Shown: piece by piece, positions 47,989-57,731 of the stretch
Position numbering within the stretch: the first letter of the stretch is position 1
Layout of the letters: each line of letters opens with the position of its first letter
Origin: Garcia nutans
Taxonomy: Eukaryota > Streptophyta > Magnoliopsida > Malpighiales > Euphorbiaceae
NCBI GenBank assembly: GCA_947685225.1
Contig: CANTUV010000039.1
Span: forward strand, 34,526,001-34,590,000
DNA: 64,000 nucleotides
Direction of reading: 5' to 3'
Program-made: the position numbers and the translations under genes
The notes under the pieces: model-generated
Database searches by the model: none
Seen by the model: the letters and a program-made list of their open reading frames with translations, nothing else
Told to the model about the DNA's origin: nothing

Positions 47989-49832
47989 TGTTTAGATCAT
48001 TTTTTTTACTTGTTTTTAGTATGATTTTTATGTATTTTTAGTTAATGTTTTGATTGATTTTTGTTTTAAGGTTGTTTAAAGTGTTTGTTTTAGGTTTAAG
48101 TGCAAAAACACCCTTGGAAGATCAAAACAAAGAAAGAAGAGCATGAATCAAGCATGACATGGCCAAGCCAAATGAAGCTTGGTCGTGTCACCTCAAAGGA
48201 AAGAAATGGCAGCAAGTGACACGGCCAACAAGCTTGGTCGTGTCACTCTCATCTCCAAAGAACAAAGAAGAACAAGGAGCAAAACAGAAGAAGACACACT
48301 CAATGACACGGCCAAGTCACTGGCCGTGTCATATGACACTGCTAGCAAGCTTGGCCGTGTCCCATTTCATGCCAAAGAACACTTGGAGCAAGCAAAGAAT
48401 GAAAAAAAAGAAGCAGAAGGTGACACACCCAAGTGACATGACCAAGCCAGTGGCTGTGTCACATGACACGGCCACAAGCTTGGCCGTGTCACTCCTTGAA
48501 GAACAAAGAAAAGAAAGAAAGAAGAAGGCAGTGAAGGACACGGTCAGCAAGCTTGGCCATGTCCCAAAGAAAAATGAGAGACACAACAAAGCCAAATCAA
48601 GCTTGGTCGTGTCACCCTTAATTTATATAAATTCTTTGGCACGAAAAGAAGAAAAAAGAGGAGGAAATGGCTAGGGTTTGGAAAAAGAGAGAAAAGAAAA
48701 GAGGAGGGGGCAAACACGATTTGGGATGAGGAGAGAGTGACACTCTCCTTGTCCCTTCATCTTCATCCTCCATTTTCATCTTCTCCATCTTCCATTGACA
48801 AGATCTTTGAGGTTCTTTCGGATCAAGTGGGTTAACAAGCTCTTAAAGGTTGAAGAAGCTTCATTGAAAGGTTTGATGACTTGAGAAAGCTCCATTCCAT
48901 CTCTCAAAGGCATAATCAATTGAAGGTTTGGTGACTTGAGAAAGCTCCATTCCATATTGCAAAGGAGAATCACCATTAAAGAGGGCTTGAGTTCTTCATC
49001 ATACATCAAAGTGGAGCTAGGAGGAAGACTAGTAATCCTACTCTTGGCATCTACAAGGGGTTTTTCTATTCTCTCTTTTAATTCATTCCAATATTGTTTT
49101 TGTTGTATTAAGAGAATTGATATTGCAATGAACAATTTGTATTTGATTTATATTGAGTTGAATGAATGTTTTAAATTGATGATGTTGAGCTAAAAACCCA
49201 TGCTTAGGGTTTGTAGTATATTTGATTGAATGCTTTGATTTGATATTTTCATTGATGTACTTTGTTGTTGGTTGATTGCATTGGATTATATGCTAGGTTA
49301 ATAGATTAGCTACCTATTGAACTCTAGATATTGAATGAAGGACTGAGAGGTGAAATTTGATATCGGAATTATGCAATCGACTACCCTATGAATGAATTAG
49401 AAATATAAGTTCTAGGGTTTCATTAATTTGCAAATGTAAAATAATTGGTTATTGCTATTTCATGAATGTGAGAATTAATGAATTGGTAATTGACTAATTA
49501 ACCTTAAGGAACAAATTAATTTACAAGGTTATGTTAATGGATAATTAAGAATTGAGCTTTGATTGAATGGACCTATAACCCTAGGCATATTCCCAAGAAT
49601 CGATTTGATCTTGTACAACCTTCACACACCAACCCTACGCACGTTAATTTTAGGTTTAAATTGTTCTCGCACCATTTCAAAACAACAAACTCGCTTTTAA
49701 TTTAATTGCTTTAATCAAGCTATTATGAACTACACCTTCCTTGTGAGACGACCTTGGGGCGATCACCTTTGCTGCAACTACCTTGTATACTTGCGAGTGA
49801 CGCTTGTAGTAGTACTTAATTCAAGCGCCACA
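47989..49832 (+). repeat. 5' LTR of B
   Basis: The edges are TGTTTAGATCATT and AAGCGCCACA, 1844 bases. Positions 48150-48615 hold about eight imperfect inverted pairs of GACACGGCC and GGCCGTGTC, many with AAGCTT between the arms. The end (TGCGAGTGACGCTTGTAGTA) is shared with D. Long frames across the arm array have no support as genes. Confidence 0.92.
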
Positions 49833-49837
49833 AGTTT

Positions 49838-49856
49838 TTGCCGCCATTGCCGGGGA
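49838..49856 (+). other. Primer-binding site of B
   Basis: TTTGCCGCCATTGCCGGGG, a few bases inside the LTR edge, matches the Asp-tRNA-type site of Athila/Tat elements with small changes. Confidence 0.82.
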
Positions 49857-49984
49857 AGGCTGTTTAAGTAGTGATAGTTTGATTTTTTTTATTTAATTGT
49901 TTGTTTGTTTTCTTTGAATTGTTTGTTTGTTTTGTTTGATTTTCTGTCATTTTAATTATTTTTTTGTTTTCTTTAAGTTGCTAA

Positions 49985-51471
49985 GTGCCTTTTGTAAAGA
50001 TACAGTTTTCAAGGCACGGGGGAGTTTATAATAGGAACGATGAGTCTGAAATGGCATGGCAATTAGCAGAATTGATGAATCAACTTAAGGTGCTAAATGC
50101 AAGAGGAAGAGCACCTCTGCCATGCCAAGAGATATGTGCAGCATATGGCAATGCAGGGCATAGTGCAAATACATGCTCATTCGGTTTCGCACGATACCAA
50201 GAATGGCAAGAGGAAGAAGATGATTTTGATAGTTTCCAGCAAATGGGTAGAAATGACCAATATTCTAATCCTTACAACATAAGCTGGGGAAGCCAACTAA
50301 ATTTTTCTTGGGAAAATCAGCAACACATTCCACCTCAAAATTGTTTTCAAACTTACCAAAGAAGTTCTTACTCTCAAGAACAATATTCAAATCAAGATTA
50401 CCTTAGGAATCCTCATTGGAGGATAGTTTGAATGCCTTCATTCAAACTATCGCACAAAATCAAGATCGACTTAAGAAATCCACTTTGGAAGATAGTTTGA
50501 ATGCCTTCATTCAAATTAGTGCACAAAATCAGAATCAATGCAAGAAATCCACAGTGGAAGATGATTTGAATGCTTACCTTCAAATTAGCACACAAAATCA
50601 GGAAGGGATTAATGAGAGGTTTGATTCTTTGGAGGAATCATTGAAAAGGGTGGAAATTCAAGTTGGGCAACTGGCATATCAACTCCAAGCACACCAAATG
50701 GAGGAATTTCCTAGCCAATTGGAGCAAGTCAAGGTAATCACAAATTTAAGGAGTGAACAGGTGATATATAACAAATTTTGTGATTCTTTGGATGCAAGCA
50801 CTAATCAAGAAGATAATGGCGAGGAGATACAACCCAACATAGAAGAGCCAAGCCAATCAATAGAGGAGGAGAATTTAGAGGCATCAACCTTACCAAAGTT
50901 GCATGAATCTTCCAATCCTGATAGGCCACCAAATCCATTTCCATGTAGCTTGAAGGATGAGGAGCAAGGTAAGAAACTTTCTAACATCTATAATATGCAC
51001 TCCCAAGGAGATAGTGAAAATAAGATTGGGATGACTATGACCTTAGAAGAAGAGCATGAAATGCCCAATTTAGAAATTGAGGAGTGTAAGCTAATTTTAA
51101 ATGCTGAGATTGTTGAGATGGGACTTGACATTGTTAGAGTGAATGAAGAAGTGATTCAACCAAACTTGGTTAAACTTAAAGAGTCCCCAAAAATCATCTC
51201 TTCTACTCTTGGTGGTGAAGAAGAGCATACAACGGATAGAACCATGTTGCACAATGAAAAAGGGTGTTACAAAGTTCCTATTGCACTAGATGATTACCCT
51301 AAGATGGTCTTCACATGTTTTCAAATAATGCTACTTAGGCGTAGCAATACATCGGGTATCCTTCGGAGTTGTATGCTATCCATCCCTGCAAACATGAGCA
51401 ACAATTGCATTATGGGTGGAAGGAGCATTGTACATCGCATATGGGAACGATGGAAATCAGGTTTCATCTAA
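49985..51471 (+). pseudogene. Athila-type gag C-terminal region of B
   Basis: Two overlapping frames (49985-50431 and 50416-51471) join by one frameshift near 50415. The first has EMAWQLAELMNQLKVL, a changed Cys/His cluster (CQEICAAYGNAGHSANTC) and NPYNISWGSQLNFSWENQQ, as in the Athila gag tail. The second opens with three tandem copies of a 22-codon unit (LEDSLNAFIQISAQNQNQ type, 66 bases each, about 50416-50610), then EESLKRVEIQVGQLAYQL, the coiled coil that precedes the pol junction in Athila. It then runs through acidic, unfamiliar sequence to RWKSGFI and TAA. The usual N-terminal gag core is missing. The shown first codon is GTG; the first in-frame ATG is near 50051. Confidence 0.7.
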
Positions 51472-52799
51472 ACCCTATCTTTTAGTTGATGCATGCTCAC
51501 ATTGAGGACAATGTGAATCTTTAAGTGTGGGGTGCATTTTGTGTTTTGTGTTTTTACTTTTAAGTTATTTTTTTTGTTTAAGTTTAGTTAATGTTTTTAA
51601 TGTTTTTCTTTGAATAAATGAAATTTAGAAAGTTCAATTGTTATAAAATTGTTGATAGATGACCTTTGAATTTTTGAAGCATGAATTTGAGAATTGAGTA
51701 GAATTGGTGCTTATTGTCAACTTTGTTGGTTTTTCCCTTGCATTGCCATTAATCTAGTGAGGAATTGAGCCATCAACTTATCATTATTGTTGTGGGTGAA
51801 CATCTTTGATTGATGAATTGCTAGAACTTGCTTTGACATGCATTTTGAGACTACATAAAAATTTCAATTAGGCATCAAGATGATTAAGGCAATTAGGTGA
51901 ACCCACTTTGGCTTAAAAAGACCAACCCTATTTTCAACCTTAGTTAGCCAATTTTGAGCCTATTTCATTTTCCCTTTTCTTTCTTTTTTGCAACACTACT
52001 AACTTTGAATCATGCTATTTTGTCTCTTACCCTTTTCATTAGGTCAAGACCATTTTAAGAGCGTTTATGGCTGGGTGTTGTGTTGAATTAAGTGCGGGGT
52101 TAAATTTAGTAGGTTTAAGATTGCAAACTATTATCTTTTTTAGTTGCAAAACCCCATAGTTGTAAAACCCTAAAAAAATAAACAAAAAAAATAAAAAAAA
52201 ATAAAAAAAAAGAAAAAGAAAAAAAAATAATTAGAATAATTGTTGTTCTTATTGAAAGGGTTGGAATGTATCATTGCAAGATTTAATAAGTGAGTTCCCT
52301 TGAAAAGCTCTTTAATATCAAGGGGTAGATGAGAGGAAGGTGTTTTGGGATTGTTGGGTTATGTATATGATCAGGTACTTCATTCTTAAAGTGCTCTTGA
52401 ACTTAATGACTCACATTTCCTAAATATCACGCATTTACCTTAGCTCCATTACAACCCAATAAAGACATTTTGATTGATGCTTGATTGTAATTTTGTGGTG
52501 GAGATTTGATTGATAAGCAAGCCTATGGCAATAACCTTTCATTGATTGTTAAGAGTGTAAACACCACCATGATCAAACACTTTTAAGAGTTGGTGAGGGA
52601 GTGAAAATATTGGTTATGCATGGAAAACCACTTAATTGCATGGGTGTTGATTTTGTTTGATTCGATATTGATTGCGGATTTAGGGATAGGGAAGTCTTGA
52701 TACATCTTTATAACTCTTGAACTTAACAAAATTATCTTGTTAGTATGTTTTGATTTTAGCCTTGCTTGGGGACAAGCAAGGAGTTAAGTGTGGGGTAGT
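51472..52799 (+). other. Non-coding 3' region of B, with hairpin plus purine-tract modules
   Basis: Two modules stand out. At 51497-51516 TCACATTG-AGGA-CAATGTGA forms a perfect 8-bp stem, followed after four bases by TTAAGTGTGGGGT (51521). At 52760-52781 CCTTGCTTG-GGGA-CAAGCAAGG forms a 9-bp stem, followed after two bases by TTAAGTGTGGGGT (52784), the polypurine tract of the 3' LTR. A third tract, TTAAGTGCGGGGT (52089), has no hairpin. An A-rich run lies at 52165-52230. No coding potential is seen. Confidence 0.8.
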
Positions 52800-54611
52800 T
52801 GTTTAGATCATTTTTATACTTGTTTTTAGTATGATTTTTATGTGTTTTTAGTTAATGTTTTGATTGATTTTTGTTTTAAGTTTGTTTAAACTATTTGTTT
52901 TAGGTTTAAGTGCAAAAACACCCTTGGAAGATTAAAACAAAGAAAGAAGAGCATGAATCAAGCATGACATGGCCAAGCCAAATGAAGCTTGGCCGTGTCA
53001 CCTCAAAGGAAAGAAATGGCAGGAAGTGACACGGCCAACAAGCTTAGCTGTGTCACTCTCATCTCCAACGAACAAAGAAGAGCAAGGAGAAAAATAGAAG
53101 AAGACACTCTCAATGACACGGCCAAGCCACTGGCCGTGTCACATGACACGGCCAGCAAGCTTGGCCGTCTCATATTTCATGCCAAAGAACACTTGGAACA
53201 AGCAAAGAATGAAAGAAAAGAAGCAGAAGGTGACACACCCAAGTGACACGGCCAAGCCAGTGGCCATGTCACTCCTTGAAGAACAAAGAAAAGAAAGAAA
53301 GAAGAAGGCAGTGAAGGACACGGTCAGCAAGCTTGGCTGTGTCCCAAAGAAAAATGAGAGACACGGCCAAGCCAAATCAAGCTTGGCCGTGTCACCCTTA
53401 ATATAAATTCTTTCGCACGAAAAGAAGAAAAAAGAGGAGGAAACGGCTAGGGTTTGGAAAAAGAGAGAAAAGAAAAGAGAAGGAGGGGGCAAACACGATT
53501 TGGGATGAGGAGAGAGTGACACTCTCCTTGTCCCTTCATCTTCATCCTCCATTTTCATCTTCTCCATCTTCCATTGACAAGATCTTTGAGGTTCTTTAAG
53601 ATCAAGTGGGTTAACAAGCTCTTAAAGGTTGAAGAAGCTTCATTGAAAGGTTTGGTGACTTGAGAAAGCTCCATTCCATCTCTCAAAGGCATAATCAATT
53701 GAAGGCTTGGTGACTTGAGAAAGCTCCATTCCATATTGCAAAGGAGAATCACCATTGAAGAGGGCTTGAGTTCTTCATCATACATCAAAGTGGAGATAGG
53801 AGGAAGACTAGTAATCCTACTCTTGGCATCTACAAGGGGTTTTTCTATTCTCTCTTTTACTTCATTCCAATATTGTTTTTGTTGTATTAAGAGAATTGAT
53901 ATTGCAATGAACAATTTGTATTTGATTTATATTGAGTTGAATGAATGTTTTAAATTGATGATGTTGAGCTAAAAACCCATGCTTAGGGTTTGTAGTATAT
54001 TTGATTGAATGCTTTGATTTGATATTTCCATTGATGTACCTTATTGTTGGTTGATTGCATTGGATTGTATGCTAGGTTAATAGATTAGCTACCTATTGAT
54101 CTCTAGATATTGAATGAAGGACCGAGAGGTGAAATTTGATATCTGAATTATGCAATCGACTACCCTATGAATGAATTAGAAATATAAGTTCTAGGGTTTC
54201 ATTAATTTGCAAATGTAAAATAATTGGTTATTGCTATTTCATGAATGTGAGAACTAATGAATTGGTAATTGACTAATTAACCTTAAGGAACAAATTAATT
54301 TACAAGGTTATGTTAATGGATAATTGAGAATTGAGCTTTGATTGAATGGACCTATAACCCTAGGCATATTCCCAAGAATCAATTTGATCTTGTACAACCT
54401 TCACACACCAACCCTACGCACGTTAATTTTAGGTTTAAATTGTGCTCGTACCATTTCAAAACAATAAACTCGCTTTTAATTTAATTGCTTTAATAAAGCT
54501 ATTACGAACTACACCTTCCTTGTGAGATGACCTTGGGGCGATCACCTTTTCTGCAACTACCTCGTATACTTGCGAGTGACGCTTGTAGTAGTACTTAATT
54601 CGAGCTCAACA
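52800..54611 (+). repeat. 3' LTR of B
   Basis: The edges are TGTTTAGATCATT and CGAGCTCAACA, 1812 bases, nearly the same as the 5' LTR. It lacks one GACACGGCC...GGCCGTGTC unit of about 36 bases found at 48460-48495, which explains most of the length difference. Confidence 0.92.
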
Positions 54612-56452
54612 TAGAGGGATCCTCTAACTTGAGATGAGTCTTTCTAATATAGCAAAATATGCTCTTGTGTCCAAATTTCATACAATAAGTGCATTAAAAC
54701 AAGGTTTTATACACATGCACTTTCCTATTGAAATTGAATGAGGCATGCACACAATTGCAATCATGTGTTGAATGAGATTGTTTTTATGCATTTTTTGTGT
54801 TTATGTACATGCCTTGTATACATGAATGCATGATTTTCTCTTGGAAATTTAGTTCTAGAGCCTTGTGAACCCAATGTAATCCTTTTAGGATTTTTAGGTT
54901 TAGTTTGTGTATTAGTGTTGAGTTGTAGATACTTTTACAAATATTGGTACATTAGATGAAGTGTTAGGTGAGCCAATGAATCCTAAACCAAGTTTCAAAG
55001 AGGGGGGTCTTTGGTTATTGATCAATGTATCTAAGGCCTCTTTTCCCTTGTAAAATTTTGAAATTGATTCTTTTAACTCTTTTTTTCATCCTTTAATATT
55101 TTATTTTTCTTGAACACATTTTTTAAGCCATGTGAGTTTTCATCAATTGATTTCAACAAGTTTTCATTTGAGGTCTTCAATTCTAATATAGAGTTTTTCA
55201 ATGACACAAAATCCTTTTTTAAATTGGAACTTTTATCTTTATAAAATTTCATCTTAGAGAAATACTTTTCTATGATAAGGTCCGTATGTTAAATCAAACC
55301 ATTTTCATCTAAAGCATCATCAACATCATTATCATATGCAATTAAGTTTAAATATGGGATACTTACCTCATTGAAGTTATTATCATCTTCAATAGCCATG
55401 AGACATATATTTACAATTTCTTCATCTTCTTCCTCTTCTTCTTCAGTTAAGGAATCATCATCCCATGTAGCTTTGAGTGATCTCATCTTTTCCTTATCCC
55501 ACTTCCTTTTGTTTTTTCAATTTGAAGTAATCCGACTTGATGTGACAGGATTTGCCACATTTATAACATCTCCCTTCATTCTTTTTATCTTTATCTTTGA
55601 AGGAGGATTTAAGAAATGTAGCTTTGTTAGCTTGTAGTATTCTCTTTCTCTTCCAATCAGTTATCCTTTTGGATAGCATAGCCAATTCTTCTTCATCGTC
55701 ACTATCTTCATCATTTAAGCTCTCAACTTCTTTGATGGCTTTGAGAGCTATTGCTTTTCTCTTATCCTTTTCACCTTGCTCTTCTTCTCTTTCGGTGTGC
55801 AATTCAAAGGTGAGTAGTTTTCTGACTAGTTCATCTATTCTCAAGGAGCTATGGTCATGAGCTTCCTCAATTGAAGAAACTTTGGACTCAAAGTTCTTCT
55901 TTGCTCTAAATGCTCTCAAGATTTTTCTATTGACATCATCTTGTTCGTATATCTTGCCATATTTCTTTAATTTGTTGGCAATTGCAAGAAAGCAGTTTGT
56001 CATGTCGGTGACATTTTTGTTGGGCTTCATCTTGAATAGTTCATACTCATGTGCATACATTTGCTTCTTTGTGAGCCTCACTTGGATAGTACTCTCATGA
56101 TAGTTCTCAATAGTTTTCCAAATGTAATGCACACAAGTGAGATGTTGGAATCTCCCACCTTCTTCTCTTGATATTGAATTCATCAAGATGGCTGCCCTAT
56201 TGTTCTTGAACCATCTCTCACATTAGCATTTGACCATTGTGATTTAGGAAGAGAAACTTAGACAACAACAACTTCATAAGTAGGAGGTTTCCACTCATTT
56301 TTAACAAAATCCCAAAGTTCAATTCCTTCACTATCTAGGAACAAAAACATTTTGTGTTTCCAATAAGAATAATCCATTCTATCAAAATAGGGTCTAAAGA
56401 ATGAATTTAGGTTTTCATATGTAGAGGTGTTTGTTGGTGGAATGATTACCAT
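54612..56452 (-). pseudogene. gag of Copia P
   Basis: From 56452 on the minus strand: MVIIPPTNTSTYENLNSFF and FDRMDYSYWKHKMFLFLDSE open a UBN2-type gag. The 55494-56186 frame continues with the core (IWKTIENYHE, YELFKMKPNKNVTDM) and a zinc knuckle CYKCGKSCHIKSDY, where the fourth ligand Cys is Tyr. Beyond lie an acidic stretch (55289-55486, EEEEEEDEEIVN) and a long charged linker with stops. This linker runs to 54612, where B splits it from the protease part. The first ATG lies about 50 bases after the primer site. A frameshift near 56190-56250 separates the two main frames. Confidence 0.85.
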
Positions 56453-56492
56453 TTTGGATCAAATTTCACAATTAAGTTTGACAAAATTCACT

Positions 56493-56506
56493 AGCTCTGA
56501 TACCAA
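56493..56506 (-). other. Primer-binding site of Copia P
   Basis: On the minus strand TTGGTATCAGAGCT follows the LTR end (GGGATAACAA) directly, a well-kept initiator-Met-tRNA site. Confidence 0.88.
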
Positions 56507-56507
56507 T

Positions 56508-57726
56508 TGTTATCCCAAATTAGCAACCAAGAAGGGAGGGTGAATTGGTTGATATGAATAGTGATGATAAATTTAAAATTTAAAAGCAAGAGATGAAGAA
56601 GATGTAGAAGAAGATTGAGTAGAGTATAGAAGAAAGAACACAAAGAGTTATAGTGGTTCGGATTTACCTCAATCCTACATTCACTTCCTTAACATTTTGT
56701 TAAAGTTCCACTAGTCTTGAGTTTTTACAAGCTTAACTCTAACTAGGTGTTTTCACTAGCTCACACCAAATTATTACAATGGTTTGAGATCAATCCTCAC
56801 AACTCTTATAAGAGTTTTTCTAGGCTCACTCTCATAACCTAAGTATTTCTAAGCTCACACTCAAACTTTTGATGGTGTTTAATGCTCACACCTAACACTC
56901 AATCAATACAAACATAGTTTTGATGCAAATAAATGAAAGTTGTTTTGTTTGATAATTACAATCACAATCTTACACAAAAATAAAATTTCTTGAGGTATTT
57001 ATAGCCTTCAAGTCTTCAACTAGCCGTTTGGGATATGAGCCAACATGTTTGATTCTTATCCTACACTAGATTATTGTCCAAAGCATTTTCATGGTCGGAC
57101 TAGACCCAGTTCGATCATACTTCCATAAGGCTAATCAGAATAATAAAAGTTCGGTTGTACTTTTTAGAAAATCTGACTAATGCTCCTTCAACGGTTGGTT
57201 TACGTGTCATCCACTAACTGAGTGGAGACATAATGGCTTCTGATTTAAAGAATATTTAAATAGTTCGATCGAATTTCTAATGGTATGCCCAATTTTTAGG
57301 CATACCTTTGGTCATGAACTTTACTAGATGTTTTGGACAAATTCTGTTTCAAAAGTCTGGTCAAAATTCTTTATGGTCAGGTCAAACTTCTTTGGTACTC
57401 TGAGAAAATATGAGTACTTTTGACCGTGAAACTTACTGTGTGAATTCCCATTTATCACAACCAATGGTGCCATCAGACTCGTCCATGGTCTGAGCGAACT
57501 GCTAATGGTATGGTGAAATCTTAGGAGTACTTTACACCATGAACCTTTTTATATAAATTTTACTCTAAAGAGTCTAGTCGGTCTTCAGTGTGGTCCAATC
57601 GTACCGTTCAAGATTTCTTTAAAAGTTTATCTTCCTGCAAACTATAACTTAATACAAATGATAGTTCTATTCAATTTGATTGCCTAAGATCAATAATATA
57701 ATAATCATGCCAGGGTTTGGTTAACA
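56508..57726 (-). repeat. 5' LTR of Copia P
   Basis: The plus-strand edges are TGTTATCCC and GGTTTGGTTAACA, 1219 bases. It matches 30100-31362 with many substitutions and several indels, so P is older than B. The GGTCCGATCG-like words of the other LTR are partly mutated here. Confidence 0.9.
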
Positions 57727-57731
57727 AATCT

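Larger units (their letters stand above)
47989..54611 (+). mobile_element. Gag-only Athila-derived element B
   Basis: The LTRs 47989-49832 and 52800-54611 are flanked by perfect TAGAG duplications (47984-47988, 54612-54616). The interior of 2.97 kb has an Asp-tRNA-type primer site, one gag-like coding region and a long non-coding 3' part, but no protease, RT or integrase. It is therefore a non-autonomous derivative that would depend on a related element's enzymes. The LTRs are very similar to each other except for a missing repeat unit, so this is among the youngest insertions here. Element D near the right end is a diverged relative in the opposite orientation. Confidence 0.9.
30100..57726 (-). 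mobile_element. SIRE-like Copia element P, carrying three nested insertions
   Basis: The LTRs at 30100-31362 and 56508-57726 are flanked by perfect AATCT duplications (30095-30099, 57727-57731). On the minus strand the order is 5' LTR, Met primer site, gag, protease, integrase, RT, RNase H, env-like ORF, polypurine tract, 3' LTR. A gag with UBN2-type core and a third ORF after pol point to the SIRE/Maximus lineage. Two insertions split it: B between gag and protease, and K (itself containing C) between protease and integrase. Removing both gives a continuous order of domains. Its own LTRs are visibly more diverged than those of B. Confidence 0.9.

Noticed and set aside
48159..48674. 171-codon frame in the 5' LTR of B and similar frames at 52989-53406
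   Set aside because: The frames are produced by the repeating GACACGGCC arms, change frame between the two LTRs and resemble no protein.
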